DNA of 64,000 bases. Origin: Bacillota bacterium (GTDB lineage: Bacteria > Bacillota > Clostridia > Christensenellales > Aristaeellaceae). Position numbers and translations under genes: made by a program. Position 1 is the first letter of the stretch, and every line of letters begins with the position of its first letter. Shown in pieces: positions 1-9,053 of this stretch. The stretch is from NCBI GenBank assembly GCA_023425025.1, contig JAFADG010000061.1, positions 55,607 to 119,606 of the forward strand, read 5' to 3'. The notes under the pieces are model-generated. The model did not search any database. It saw nothing but the letters and a program-made list of their open reading frames with translations, and had not been told where the DNA came from.

Positions 1-918
1 CAGCTCCGCCAGCCGGCCGGGCAGCAGGCCCGGCATCACACTGGCCAACTGCTTTCGGCTCATTTCCTCAAAGTCGCGCAGAAGCCTTGCTTCCAATTGC
101 TGCAAAGACAGCGCGGGCTTCAAATCCAGCGTTACCTGCCATGTTTTGGGCGGGTATGCAACGATGTGGCTGCTCATTTCCAGCACCAGCGGCCCGGAGA
201 TGCCAAAGTGGGTAAACAGCATTTCCCCCTGCTCGCTGTATACCGCTTTGCCGCGGCATTTGGCGCAAAGCCGGACGTTTTTGAGCGACAGGCCCTGCAG
301 CTGCCCCGGCCAGCCTTCGCCGCACGTCAGCGGCACCAGGGACGGCTGCGTCGGCGTCACTTCATGCCCCAGTTCCCCTGCCAGCCGGTAACCGTCCCCG
401 GTAGAACCTGTCACGGGATAACTTGCCCCGCCGGTGGCCAGGATCACGGCGTCAAAGGAAAGCTGCTCGCCCGATTCCAGTTTAAGCCCCGCGAGGCGGC
501 CGCCTTGCGCAATCAGGTTTTGCACCCTTGCATTCAGGCGGACCGTGACGCCCGCCCTTTGCATTTCCCCGGCCAGCGCCCGCGTCACATCGCTGGCCTT
601 GTTGCTTTGGGGAAATACACGGTTCCCCCGCTCGGTGATGGTTATGCAGCCCGCGCTTTCCAAAAAGGAGATCATTCCCTCGGGCGAGAGCGCGCTCAGT
701 GCGCTGTACAGGAACCTGGGGTTCCGCGGCACCTGAGCCAAAAAGGCTTCCCTGTCGCAGCGGTTGGTCACGTTGCAGCGGCCCTTGCCGGTAATGTAAA
801 TCTTCTTGCCCAGCTTTTCGTTGCGCTCCAGCAGCGTCACCTGCGCGCCTTCCCGGGCCGCGGTCAGGGCGGCCATCATGCCTGCCGCCCCGCCGCCGAT
901 GACTGCGATACTAATCAT
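1..918 (-). CDS. HI0933-like FAD-dependent oxidoreductase (BaiN/aminoacetone oxidase family), 3' end cut by window
   Basis: The protein reads MISIAVIGGGAAGMM at its start, a dinucleotide-binding Rossmann motif (GxGxxG) for FAD, followed at about residues 30-50 by ERNEKLGKK and TGKGRCNVTN, which are hallmarks of the HI0933/YhiN flavoprotein family. A second conserved stretch, ATGGASYPVTGSTGDGY, lies near residue 160. The family is usually about 400-420 residues; 306 codons are visible and the C-terminus lies beyond base 1. Members are cytoplasmic flavoproteins of poorly defined substrate, and some reduce bile-acid intermediates, but nothing here fixes the substrate. The ATG at 918-916 overlaps the stop of the upstream regulator by 8 bases, so the two genes are probably translated from one message. 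The ribosome site is weak (GAAAGAAA), consistent with coupling. Confidence 0.85.
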   Translation of the reverse strand, partial: MISIAVIGGGAAGMMAALTAAREGAQVTLLERNEKLGKKIYITGKGRCNVTNRCDREAFLAQVPRNPRFLYSALSALSPEGMISFLESAGCITITERGNRVFPQSNKASDVTRALAGEMQRAGVTVRLNARVQNLIAQGGRLAGLKLESGEQLSFDAVILATGGASYPVTGSTGDGYRLAGELGHEVTPTQPSLVPLTCGEGWPGQLQGLSLKNVRLCAKCRGKAVYSEQGEMLFTHFGISGPLVLEMSSHIVAYPPKTWQVTLDLKPALSLQQLEARLLRDFEEMSRKQLASVMPGLLPGRLAEL

Positions 919-1777
919 TTTCTTTCATCAGGTATACCTTGTTGGCATCCCAGATACTCTCCAGCTGCTTGAAGTGGGAACTTAATTCCTCCCTGCGGTG
1001 CAGGCCCAGGGATACGATCAGCGCGTTGATCACCGACAGCGGCGCGGCCAGGGAGTCCACAAAGGAGGCCATATCCGTCCTGGCGGCCAGGCATACGTGG
1101 GCCACATCCATCAAAGGCGACATAGGCCCGTCGGTAATGCCCACCACCTGGGCGCCCATGGACTTGGCAAAGCGCATGCCTTCCAGCGTGCGGGTGGAAT
1201 AGCGCGGGAAGCTGATGCCCACGAACACATCCTCCTTGTGCACCCTGGCGATCTCCTCAAACACGTCGGGAGAGCCGGTGGATACCAGGTGCACATTGTC
1301 GAAGATGTAGTGCAGATAATAGCCCAAAAATTGGGCCAGGGGCGCCGCGGAACGCAGGCCCATGACGTAGATGGCCTTTGCGCTGAGCATGCGCTGCACC
1401 ACGTCCTCAAACTTGTCCGCGTCAATTTCCTCAATGGTGGTGCGGATGTTTTGCATGTCGGCCTTGAGTACCGTGCGCAAAACGGCGCTGCGGTCGATTT
1501 CGGAAGACATTTCAAACCGCTGCACCGCCGTCAGCCTGTGGCGGACCAATTCCTGCAAAGAGCGTTGCAGCTGCGGATAGCCTTCGTACCCCAGCGCGGC
1601 CGCAAAGCGGACAACGGTAGATTCGCTCACGCCTACATTCTCTCCCAAACGGGAGGCAGTCATGAATACAGCTTTGTCATAATGGGCCACAATGTATTCC
1701 GCGATCCGCCTGTGCCCCTTGGAAAGACGCTTGCCGCTTTGATTCAGCCGACGAATGATATCCTGCATATCCTGCAT
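911..1777 (-). CDS. MurR/RpiR family transcriptional regulator
   Basis: This 288-residue protein has an N-terminal helix-turn-helix domain (about residues 1-80, with ASRLGENVGVSESTVVRFA as the recognition region) and a C-terminal SIS sugar-isomerase-like domain (about 120-265, with YVMGLRSAAPLAQFL and VFVGISFPRYS). RpiR-type regulators sense phosphosugars and control sugar or amino-sugar catabolism. The open frame extends further upstream, but AGGAGG six bases or so before the ATG at 1777 fixes the start. It has its own promoter in the gap after surE and overlaps the flavoprotein gene downstream. No sugar gene adjoins it on this strand, so its target is not evident. Confidence 0.88.
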   Translation of the reverse strand: MQDMQDIIRRLNQSGKRLSKGHRRIAEYIVAHYDKAVFMTASRLGENVGVSESTVVRFAAALGYEGYPQLQRSLQELVRHRLTAVQRFEMSSEIDRSAVLRTVLKADMQNIRTTIEEIDADKFEDVVQRMLSAKAIYVMGLRSAAPLAQFLGYYLHYIFDNVHLVSTGSPDVFEEIARVHKEDVFVGISFPRYSTRTLEGMRFAKSMGAQVVGITDGPMSPLMDVAHVCLAARTDMASFVDSLAAPLSVINALIVSLGLHRREELSSHFKQLESIWDANKVYLMKEND

Positions 1778-1832
1778 GGGGTTTTCCTCCGCACCTGTTT
1801 TAAATGGCATGCACACTGGCATACCATTTCTG

Positions 1833-1861
1833 ATTATACTGCAATTCTCCAGATTTTGCAA
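1833..1861 (-). promoter_or_regulatory. Sigma-A type promoter for the RpiR regulator
   Basis: On the minus strand TTGCAA (1861-1856) is followed after 17 bases by a perfect TATAAT (1838-1833), about 55 bases before the regulator's ATG. It separates this transcript from surE upstream. Confidence 0.65.
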
Positions 1862-1869
1862 GCGACATT

Positions 1870-2622
1870 TCATGCATCCTGCAAAAAATCCGGATAGATG
1901 TGGACATATTCTGGCGAATGCAGCAGGAATGTGCAAGTCACGTGCCCTTTTTGCAGGAAATCCTCGTCGCTGCCCGGTTCAGGGTCTTCCCTTTTGATGT
2001 CCGGCGTGACCCAGAAGTAGGCATCCCCATGCGGATTCAGGCGCCGCTCATAGATATTGACAAACTTGCCGTGATTGACCGGCGCCATTACGGCAGGCAA
2101 AAGCTGATCGCAGGGCACAGCAGGGATATTGAGGTTCAGCACGCTTCGCGGCGGTGTGGCATACTTGACAAGGCGTTCGCCCATTGTGAGCGCCAAACCG
2201 GCCGCGCCGGCCAGCATCATGTCATTCGCCGGCCGGTCGATGGATACCGCCATGGCCTTTACGCCCAGCATGGCCGCTTCCCTGGCCGCGCCCACGGTAC
2301 CGCTGCAGTAGATGGCCCCGCCGGAGTTCAGTCCGTCATTGATACCGGATATGGTCAGATCGACGGGGCTTTCCGCCAGGTTGGCGATTCCCAGCCGTGC
2401 ACAGTCAGCCGGCGTCCCGTCAACGGCGAACCCGCCGGCGCCGTACAACGAGACGGGCGTAACGGCAATGGGCCGGAAAAACGTCAGCGATTGGCTGACA
2501 GCGCTTTGCTGCTTGTTCGGCGCCGATATGGTGACCTGATGGCCGCGCTTCACCGATTCTTTGATCAGTGCGTGCAGGCCCGAGCTGCTGATGCCGTCGT
2601 CATTTACCAGTAAGATGTGCAT
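1870..2622 (-). CDS. surE: 5'/3'-nucleotidase SurE
   Basis: This 250-residue protein matches SurE in length and motifs. MHILLVNDDG opens the protein and supplies the metal-binding Asp8 and Asp9. Ser40 lies in APNKQQSAVSQS, and ISGINDGLNSGG near residues 91-102 carries the conserved Asn. SurE dephosphorylates nucleoside 5'- and 3'-monophosphates, and in some species short polyphosphate, in the cytoplasm. The start is set by AGGAG about 10 bases before ATG 2622, although the frame stays open nine codons further upstream. It has a separate promoter and is separated from the downstream regulator by 92 bases that contain that gene's promoter. Confidence 0.93.
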   Translation of the reverse strand: MHILLVNDDGISSSGLHALIKESVKRGHQVTISAPNKQQSAVSQSLTFFRPIAVTPVSLYGAGGFAVDGTPADCARLGIANLAESPVDLTISGINDGLNSGGAIYCSGTVGAAREAAMLGVKAMAVSIDRPANDMMLAGAAGLALTMGERLVKYATPPRSVLNLNIPAVPCDQLLPAVMAPVNHGKFVNIYERRLNPHGDAYFWVTPDIKREDPEPGSDEDFLQKGHVTCTFLLHSPEYVHIYPDFLQDA

Positions 2623-2664
2623 TCTGCCGCTTCTCCTAAAGTCCAGCAATAGATATCCTTACCT

Positions 2665-2694
2665 ATCATACTACAGAACGGAAGCCCGCTTCAA
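2665..2694 (-). promoter_or_regulatory. Probable promoter of surE
   Basis: On the minus strand TTGAAG (2694-2689) lies 18 bases before TATGAT (2670-2665), with the surE ATG about 43 bases further on. Each hexamer is one or two bases off consensus. Confidence 0.45.
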
Positions 2695-2846
2695 GGGGCG
2701 CAAGCGCTTTACGGGCCTCAGGGCAGGCTTTTTACATAGACTTGACCCGTTCTTTACGCCATATTCCTTAAATGGCATTGCCCGCCGCCAACATACTCCC
2801 CCTCTTTGGCGCATAGGCTTTGAACACAGACACCAAGGGAGGTGGC

Positions 2847-4013
2847 ATGTTGCAAGCCGCAAAATTTCAAAGGATGTACATCCTCCTGCGCCCCTGTGCC
2901 CAGGGAGGGGGCGGCTATGCCCGTTTGGAGCAGGCGCGGGGCAAATATACGCTGACGGTGAACGCCCAAGGCTTCGCCCCCTCGGAAGAGGGTATCCGCG
3001 TGCTGCTGGCCGCCAAGGATGACAGCGGCGGGGCGGCGGTGTGCGATCTGGGCCTTTTACCCATCTCCGCAAAAGGTCAATCCGCCTTGCGCCGGGAGGT
3101 TTCCGCAACGCCCGGCGGATTGCCGCTGAATGCCTACAGCGCGCTGTGCATCGCAAAGGATTGGCCGGCCCCCAAGCTTCTTTTGATCGGCTCGCTGGAA
3201 GAAAACGATACCCTCTCTTCCTACCTGATCGGACAGATGGTGTGCCGTTACCTGTCGGTCCCGGCCAAGCAGGCTTTAAAGGAAGGCGAACAGGAGGAAG
3301 AGCCGGCAAGGCCCTCCTCCATTACCTTGGCCGCCGCGCCGGCATCAAATGCCAAAGCCGCTCCTCCTCCCCCTGCGGCCGCGGCGCTTGCGGATGCGGA
3401 TGCGCCGCCCGCACAGCTTAATTTGCCGAACGTTCTGCCCATCTACTCAGCCATTGCCCAGCCGCAAAAACTCCAGGAGCCCGCTGCACCGGAGCCCTCC
3501 TTAAAGGAGGTCCTCCCTTTCCCTTTGGCCCAGGCTGCGGCCGCAGCAAAACCAGCCTCCGCGGCAGCCCCGGCCTCCGCCTCCCTGCCTGCCGCTGAAG
3601 AACAGCCGGAAAAGCCGGACCCTGCCGTGTTCACTGCCGCGGCCGTAAGGACTGCCTTCCCTCCCGACATTCCAAGCTCCGGACCGCCCCAGGGCCGGCC
3701 GCCCGTCAGCGCGCTGCCCAAGCTCCAATGGCCGTCAGCCGTCAAGGAGCTGGAAAGGTACTTTTCCACCTATCCGCCCTTTGCGCCCTTTGACGCGCCC
3801 GGCTGGCGGTTTATACAGGTCCCCACGGCCTCCGGCAGCACCATCCCCTACTATGCGGTAGGCATGCTGGCACGGGATGGCAAGGTCGTTCAGGTGGCCT
3901 ACGCCGTGCCCGGCGAGCGGGGCGGCATGCCGCCGGCCGGATTCTCCGGCTACCGCTGGCAGCAGGGGCGCAACGGCCAGGGCTACTGGACCCTGTGGAA
4001 ACGCGCGCAGTAA
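2847..4013 (+). CDS. Two-domain hypothetical protein with long Ala/Pro-rich linker
   Basis: I cannot name a function for this 388-residue protein. The start at 2847 is chosen because AAGGGAGGTG ends three bases upstream. No signal peptide or membrane segment is seen. Residues 1-130 form a compact domain (MYILLRPC, ARGKYTLTVNAQGF). Residues about 150-300 are a linker very rich in Ala and Pro, with AAAA and PPPP runs. The last 80 residues form a second domain with aromatic and glycine motifs (YAVGMLARDGKVVQVAYAVP, ending GQGYWTLWKRA). This pattern, an N-terminal domain, a disordered linker and a Gly-Tyr-Trp C-terminal domain, recalls uncharacterised clostridial proteins often found in spore formers. 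A spore role is an inference from that resemblance and from the sporulation genes nearby. Confidence 0.75.
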   Translation: MLQAAKFQRMYILLRPCAQGGGGYARLEQARGKYTLTVNAQGFAPSEEGIRVLLAAKDDSGGAAVCDLGLLPISAKGQSALRREVSATPGGLPLNAYSALCIAKDWPAPKLLLIGSLEENDTLSSYLIGQMVCRYLSVPAKQALKEGEQEEEPARPSSITLAAAPASNAKAAPPPPAAAALADADAPPAQLNLPNVLPIYSAIAQPQKLQEPAAPEPSLKEVLPFPLAQAAAAAKPASAAAPASASLPAAEEQPEKPDPAVFTAAAVRTAFPPDIPSSGPPQGRPPVSALPKLQWPSAVKELERYFSTYPPFAPFDAPGWRFIQVPTASGSTIPYYAVGMLARDGKVVQVAYAVPGERGGMPPAGFSGYRWQQGRNGQGYWTLWKRAQ

Positions 4014-4028
4014 GGATATACGATTTTT

Positions 4029-4066
4029 GCGGGGAAGGGGCCTTTTGAAAAAGACCCCTTCCCCGC
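4029..4066. repeat. GC-rich inverted repeat after the linker protein
   Basis: Twelve-base arms GCGGGGAAGGGG and its exact complement are separated by 14 bases. A T-run precedes the hairpin rather than following it, so it is not a textbook terminator on either strand. It may be an intergenic repeat or a factor-dependent end for the gene at 2847. Confidence 0.6.
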
Positions 4067-4153
4067 ACCCCCTCCTCGAAAACCTTGGATAATATGGATA
4101 AGAGCCGGCTTCTGCTTTTTGCAAAGACCTGCGTGAATGCGGCTTCCTTCTGA

Positions 4154-4181
4154 TTGACAAAGAGGGAAATCCTTGTACAAT
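4154..4181 (+). promoter_or_regulatory. Strong sigma-A promoter for aldose 1-epimerase
   Basis: A perfect TTGACA (4154-4159) is followed after 16 bases by TACAAT (4176-4181). The predicted transcript begins near 4188, about 30 bases before the TTG start codon. Confidence 0.8.
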
Positions 4182-4217
4182 AGAGAGCAGCCACATTATG
4201 TAAGGGAGGAAGCATCC

Positions 4218-5273
4218 TTGAGCATAGTAAAAAGACCCTTCGGCGTGATGCCGGATGGACAAGCCGTAGAACAGTATGTTTTGACCAACCGCAAAGGGGC
4301 CAGCGTCAGCATCATCACCTTTGGCGGCATCATTTCCTCCATCCAGGTTCCGGACAGGGCCGGCAAGCTGGGTGAAGTGACCCTGGGTTATGACGAATTG
4401 CCGCCCTACCTGCATAAGAACGGCGGCCTTGGCGCCCTGATCGGCAGGTTTGGCAACCGCATTGCCAAGGGCCGCTTTACGCTGGATGGCGCAACCTATC
4501 AATTGGCCCTGACCAACGGCAAAAACCACCTGCACGGCGGCGTGGTGGGCTTTGGCGTACAGGTATGGGCAGCCACCCCGGAAGAAGGAGACGGCAAGGA
4601 CAAGCTGCATTTGCATTTGGTCAGCCCTGACGGCCAGGAGAATTATCCTGGAACCCTGACGGTGGATGTGACCTACGGCTTCAACGATGATAATGAGCTG
4701 TCCATCGCGTACAAGGCCGTTACGGACAAGCCCACCGTGCTGAACCTTACCAACCACGCCTATTTCAACCTGGCCGGCGACGATGGCCGCACGGTCGTGG
4801 ATCATGAATTGACGCTGTATGCCGACGGTATTACCGAAACAGACGAAAGTCTGATTCCCACCGGAAGGATTCTGCCCGTGGACGGCACCGCCTTCGACTT
4901 CCGCAAGCCCCGCGTTATCGGCGAGGGTTTGAAGGCCGGCGAAAATGATATCAACATCCAGTATGGCTTGGGCTATGACCACAACTTTATCCTGGGCGCG
5001 CCGTTCGTTATGAAAAAGTGCGCCGTTTTGAAGGATCCGTCTTCCGGCAGAGTCATGGAAGTGTACACGGACCAGCCGGCCGTGCAGGTCTACAGCGCCA
5101 ACCAGCAGGGCATCCCCGGCCGCAACGGCGCCTATTGGGGAAAGCGCTGCGCCCTGTGCCTGGAAACGCAGCACTATCCCGATGCGCCCAATCACGAGCA
5201 TTTCCCAAGCACCGTGCTCCGCCCCGGCGAAGTATGGAGCAGCACCACGGTCTACGCGTTCAAAGCGGAATAA
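4218..5273 (+). CDS. galM: Aldose 1-epimerase (mutarotase)
   Basis: Interconverts alpha and beta anomers of aldoses such as galactose and glucose in the cytoplasm. The 351-residue protein has the GalM fold motifs: IGRFGNRIA near residues 75-83, GKNHLHGG with His106, LTNHAYFNL with His180, and LETQHYPDAPNH with the catalytic Glu316. The start is taken as TTG 4218, because GGGAGG lies 8 bases upstream and homologous proteins begin at about this point; the upstream in-frame ATG at 4173 lies inside the promoter. The gene is monocistronic, with a strong promoter in front and a bidirectional terminator behind, so it looks like a housekeeping sugar-metabolism gene rather than part of a galactose operon. 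Confidence 0.93.
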   Translation: MSIVKRPFGVMPDGQAVEQYVLTNRKGASVSIITFGGIISSIQVPDRAGKLGEVTLGYDELPPYLHKNGGLGALIGRFGNRIAKGRFTLDGATYQLALTNGKNHLHGGVVGFGVQVWAATPEEGDGKDKLHLHLVSPDGQENYPGTLTVDVTYGFNDDNELSIAYKAVTDKPTVLNLTNHAYFNLAGDDGRTVVDHELTLYADGITETDESLIPTGRILPVDGTAFDFRKPRVIGEGLKAGENDINIQYGLGYDHNFILGAPFVMKKCAVLKDPSSGRVMEVYTDQPAVQVYSANQQGIPGRNGAYWGKRCALCLETQHYPDAPNHEHFPSTVLRPGEVWSSTTVYAFKAE

Positions 5274-5280
5274 AGTACAT

Positions 5281-5318
5281 GCAAAAGGCGGCGGGGTTTA
5301 AGCCCCGCCGCCTTTTGC
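5281..5318. terminator. Bidirectional terminator between galM and gerA
   Basis: Perfect 16-base arms (GCAAAAGGCGGCGGGG and complement) enclose a 6-base loop. The A-rich left and T-rich right ends let it work for both converging genes, which end 8 bases before it and 2 bases after it. Confidence 0.88.
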
Positions 5319-5319
5319 G

Positions 5320-6768
5320 TTACACCTTTGTCCTGGTCTTGTCCTTGTCTTTCAAATACTTCGGCCTCAAAGGGGAAAAGGAAATGTTGAACATGAGGCT
5401 GCGAAGAAAATCGTACCAATTAAAAGGCGCAAAAGGCGCAAGATACGGTACCCCAAAGCTTTCAATAGAAACCAAATGAACCAGCAGCAGGCACAGGAAA
5501 AGGATCAGCCCGTAAAACCCGAGAAAGCCCGTGCTGATCAGCGCGAACATTTTCAGTATCCGGAATGGATTGATCAGCGTGAAGTCCGGTATGACGAAGG
5601 ATGCCAGGAGGGACGCGGATACGATGATCAACAGCAGCGGGCTGAAGATGCCCGCTGCAATGGCCGCCTGGCCGATCACAATGGCGCTGACGATACCTAC
5701 GGCGGAACCGATCTGTTTGGGAACCCGCAGCAGCGCTTCCCGCAGCAGCTCCACAACCGTCTCCAGCAGCAGCGCGCCCAGGACAGGCGAAAAAGGCACC
5801 CTGGCCCGCATTTCCGCCAGGTCCAGCACATATTGGCTGGGCAGCGCATCGATGTGAAAGGAGGAAATCGCCACATAATAACTGGACGCCGTCAGCGCAA
5901 AGAACAATGACAGGTACCGGATGGACCGCATGAACAGCCCAAAGTACATATTGTCATACCGGTCGTCGCAGGAGTGAAAAAACTCGGCAAACACCTTCGG
6001 GGCCGACAGGGCAATGCCGCTCCCCTCCGCCAAAATAATTACCTTGCCTTCCATCAGCATGTGGCAGGCCATATCCGACCGCTCCACCACACCCATCTGC
6101 GGCAAAAAGCGCCATTTGCTGCTCTGCAAAAACACCTCCAATTCCCCTGTGTCGCACACCGCATCCACATCGATCGCTTTCAGCCGCTGATCCATCAGCT
6201 CCACGACCGTGTCACGGGCAATATCCTCAATATACAAAACGGCCACATCTGTTTGGGAACGCCTGCCCACCCGGTAATGGCGGATGCGAAGCTTTGGATC
6301 CTTCACACGGTAGCGGACCAGGGAAAGGTTCGTGCTCATGTTTTCCACAAAACAGTCCCTTGGCCCCCGCAGCGTATACTGCACCTGGGGATCGGCTATG
6401 GCCCGGTGGGCGACGCTTTTGAGATCAACGACGATATACTCCGCGTCCCAGGAGAGCAGCACGACAGCCATGCCGCGCAGCACGGCATCCGCCGCCGCCT
6501 GCTCGTCGGATTCCAAGCGGCATTCGCCGGCGTACAGAATATTCTCCATGACCTCCCTGGCCCGAATGGCCGTAAGGCCCGGTTTGCGCCTGGAAAAACA
6601 AAGCACCAGCGGCTTGATGATCTCGTCGGACACCGCCGCCAGATTCACCATATGCTTGACGTACAGCACATAAAGCGTACCGCCTTCAAACGGGATGGTA
6701 CGCCTGGTCAGCACAAATCCCTCCGATTCCAGGCGCTTGAGTATCGATTCGATTTTCCCTGCGCGCAT
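5320..6768 (-). CDS. GerA-family spore germination protein (A subunit)
   Basis: This 482-residue protein is the A subunit of a GerA-type germinant receptor in the spore inner membrane. It has a large N-terminal soluble portion (about residues 1-280, with VRYRVKDPKLRIRHYRVG and VAVLYIEDIARDTVVELM, typical of the family). Membrane spans begin near residue 285 (LSLFFALTASSYYVAISSF) and include LLIIVSASLLASFVIPDF and a last hydrophobic pair near 425-450. It ends in a basic tail. The ATG overlaps the end region of gerC (stop 6771-6773, ATG 6768-6766), so translation is coupled. Subunit order in the operon is B, C, A. Germinant specificity cannot be read from sequence. Confidence 0.93.
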   Translation of the reverse strand: MRAGKIESILKRLESEGFVLTRRTIPFEGGTLYVLYVKHMVNLAAVSDEIIKPLVLCFSRRKPGLTAIRAREVMENILYAGECRLESDEQAAADAVLRGMAVVLLSWDAEYIVVDLKSVAHRAIADPQVQYTLRGPRDCFVENMSTNLSLVRYRVKDPKLRIRHYRVGRRSQTDVAVLYIEDIARDTVVELMDQRLKAIDVDAVCDTGELEVFLQSSKWRFLPQMGVVERSDMACHMLMEGKVIILAEGSGIALSAPKVFAEFFHSCDDRYDNMYFGLFMRSIRYLSLFFALTASSYYVAISSFHIDALPSQYVLDLAEMRARVPFSPVLGALLLETVVELLREALLRVPKQIGSAVGIVSAIVIGQAAIAAGIFSPLLLIIVSASLLASFVIPDFTLINPFRILKMFALISTGFLGFYGLILFLCLLLVHLVSIESFGVPYLAPFAPFNWYDFLRSLMFNISFSPLRPKYLKDKDKTRTKV

Positions 6769-6770
6769 GC

Positions 6771-7907
6771 TTATTCCGTCCTTTTGCCTGCCGGCGGCTC
6801 CATATCCATTTTATCGGCGGAAACAAGATCGATCTTCAAATCCGTCTGTATGGAAGCGCCGGGATATTCGGTGATCCAATCCAACGTTTCATACGCATCC
6901 GGATATGAAAGGCGGAAGGATTCGCAAAAATTGAGATAGTCGCATTGAAAGGTATGCTGGGATTGGGCGATGGCGCCGTCCACATCCGTCTTGAGCATAA
7001 GCGCCAATTGCTCGGTGAGCTCCTGCTTCACCTGCTCTGTAAGGGGGAATGACCGGACCTCGCTTAAGTACAGCGCCACCGCCTGAAATTTGAGCTGGAC
7101 ACCAAAACGAATGCCTTCCTGTGTGTACGATACGGCAATCTTCCTGTCCGTTCCGCTTACTTTCAGGGTGGCAAACCCTCCGCTGTATGGCACCCGGTAT
7201 ATCCAGACGGGCTTTTGCGCCAAAAGGTAGACCATCCCCCGGGATTCCTCCACCGGGATATAGCCGATGCAGTTGGCATCCTTGAAGACGGAGTAGCCCT
7301 TCACCGCCAGCTGACTGTTCACAAGACCGATGCAATGGACAACAAATCCCCTTTGATTGAGAATGTCCTCCACATAGCTTGCGGTGCTTTGCGCATACGT
7401 GCGGCCGCTGCTTTCCAGGGTCGCCAGCATTTCATCCGCCGCAAATCCCCCGGGCGACGTCGTTTCGTTTTCAAAACGGATCAGCTCTTCCGGCCTTTCC
7501 CGGGTGGTGGTCAGAACAATCTTCTGCCGGTAGGTAAAATCCTCCCTCAGGCGGAACAGATATTCGGCCAGATCGTTCATGGCGGCATCCTGCGTGATGA
7601 CCAGCGTGCGAACGGTGCCAAGGTACAGCGGTTTTTCCAGTTGGGTCTCCAGGCTGTCACGGGCCAGGACAAATGTCGGCCCGGTTCCCACCAGGTAAAC
7701 GTTTTGCGGCTTGTTCCCGCCGCTCCCGGAGCCGCTTGGCATAATGGTCGGCACTTCCACCGTAAAGGAAAAATTGCCATCCCGCTTGTCCAATATCACC
7801 ATGCTGGCCAAATCCAGGTCGTTGATTTCAATGGAATCCCAGCATCCGGTGACAAGCAGGCCGGATATAAGGAGCAAAGCCGCCAGCCTAGCGCGTTTTC
7901 TGGCCAA
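6771..7907 (-). CDS. Ger(x)C family germination lipoprotein (C subunit)
   Basis: This 378-residue protein is the lipoprotein subunit of the germinant receptor. It starts with a basic n-region, a hydrophobic stretch and the lipobox LVTGC, putting the modified Cys at residue 22, followed by WDSIEINDLDLASMV, the family's conserved N-terminal signature (CWD.rEi.dl). The C-terminal domain (about residues 215-370) matches the usual GerAC third domain. Length is typical. Its first 20 bases overlap the end of gerB, and it abuts gerA, so the three genes form one operon. Confidence 0.93.
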   Translation of the reverse strand: MARKRARLAALLLISGLLVTGCWDSIEINDLDLASMVILDKRDGNFSFTVEVPTIMPSGSGSGGNKPQNVYLVGTGPTFVLARDSLETQLEKPLYLGTVRTLVITQDAAMNDLAEYLFRLREDFTYRQKIVLTTTRERPEELIRFENETTSPGGFAADEMLATLESSGRTYAQSTASYVEDILNQRGFVVHCIGLVNSQLAVKGYSVFKDANCIGYIPVEESRGMVYLLAQKPVWIYRVPYSGGFATLKVSGTDRKIAVSYTQEGIRFGVQLKFQAVALYLSEVRSFPLTEQVKQELTEQLALMLKTDVDGAIAQSQHTFQCDYLNFCESFRLSYPDAYETLDWITEYPGASIQTDLKIDLVSADKMDMEPPAGKRTE

Positions 7908-8976
7908 GATGCCTCACCCCCGCAATCACCGTAAGCAGGACCGGCAGCAAGAACGCTGCAGGCAGACCCAGCATGGGAATCGCCTTTCCAAAGAACTCAT
8001 CGGCATTTTTCAGGCCCATGGAAACAAGGCACAAAACCATAATCAGGATTCCCAGAAAAAAGACGACCACCCTTCTGTTGACCTTGGGCATAAACCTGCA
8101 GGTGTATTCCGTCAGCGCCAGATACACACCGCTGACGCCGGCGATCAGGCCTGCAAACCCAACGGTCAGATACAGGATGTCAAACCGTTCCAAAATGGGA
8201 TTGTCGATCAGCTTGATGGCCTCAATCAACGCATAGCTGTAATTTTGTATGTCACGCATCCCCAGCATCATGATGCAGGTTTCCACCACCAGCACATAGA
8301 AAAAACCGACATACACGACGGAAAGAAGGGCAGTGAGCATTTTCCGCTTTCCCTTTTCATGGGACATGGGCAGCGCCGTAAATATCTCAATGCCCAAAAA
8401 CGCCACCACTGTTTCCCGCATGGCCGACAGGTAGTCAGGCAGCCGGGATGGGCGAAAAAACGGCAAAATACTGTTGACGTTTCCCTGTGTCAGCATAACG
8501 GTGTGGACCACAAACGCGGTCACAAGAAATACGGGCCCGATAATCTCGAAAAACCGTGCGGCGCTGGTCGCGCCCTTTGAGGCAATGCAGCCAAAGACCA
8601 GTATGCCGACAAACAGCGTTACCCCTTTGGGCGTTTTTGGAAAAAACTCCGCGTTCAGCACGTTGACCAGCTGCAGATTCAGGTATACCGCTATCATCAA
8701 AAAATAAAGGGCATAGTACACGCTGAACAGACAGCCCAGGAATTTTCCGGCAATTTCCCTGCTGTATTCAAACAGCGTCCTGTCCGGAAACAGGAGCCCC
8801 AGCCGTATGACCACCACCGCGAAGGGGGCAAAGCCGGCGGCAGTCAGCAAAATGGGCAGCCACGCGCCTGTTCCGGCATGCTGTGCCATGATCCTTGGCA
8901 TACTGATGATGGTATAGGTGGTCAGCGTCAGGCACATCAAAAAAAATATCTGCCGGCCGGAGATGCCCTTTTGCAT
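7888..8976 (-). CDS. GerB-family germination permease (B subunit)
   Basis: This 362-residue protein is made almost entirely of about ten hydrophobic spans and belongs to the APC-type endospore germination permeases (GerAB, YndE). It starts MQKGISGRQIFFLMCL, the usual GerB opening (the family begins near an xISxxQ motif). It is predicted to bind the germinant in the spore inner membrane and is first in the operon. AAAGGAGG precedes the ATG at 8976 by 6-7 bases. No recognisable forespore (sigma-G) promoter could be read with confidence in the 125 bases before it. Confidence 0.92.
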   Translation of the reverse strand: MQKGISGRQIFFLMCLTLTTYTIISMPRIMAQHAGTGAWLPILLTAAGFAPFAVVVIRLGLLFPDRTLFEYSREIAGKFLGCLFSVYYALYFLMIAVYLNLQLVNVLNAEFFPKTPKGVTLFVGILVFGCIASKGATSAARFFEIIGPVFLVTAFVVHTVMLTQGNVNSILPFFRPSRLPDYLSAMRETVVAFLGIEIFTALPMSHEKGKRKMLTALLSVVYVGFFYVLVVETCIMMLGMRDIQNYSYALIEAIKLIDNPILERFDILYLTVGFAGLIAGVSGVYLALTEYTCRFMPKVNRRVVVFFLGILIMVLCLVSMGLKNADEFFGKAIPMLGLPAAFLLPVLLTVIAGVRHLGQKTR

Positions 8977-9053
8977 ACACGTCCTCCTTTCCTGCAGCCA
9001 TGCGACTATTCTTTGCCATTTTGCATCCCCCTATGCCCTTTGCCGCAAATAGA

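Noticed and set aside
97..972. Long plus-strand frame opposite the flavoprotein gene
   Set aside because: It is antisense to a clear HI0933-type gene and has no ribosome site or recognisable motifs. High GC creates many such shadow frames across the window, for example 3735-5201 opposite galM, 37335-38600 opposite a binding protein and 47256-48767 opposite the GH4 gene.
4029..4066. Intrinsic terminator
   Set aside because: The hairpin is strong, but the T-run lies before it on the plus strand and an A-run follows it on the minus strand, so it lacks a U-tract in the right place for either direction.
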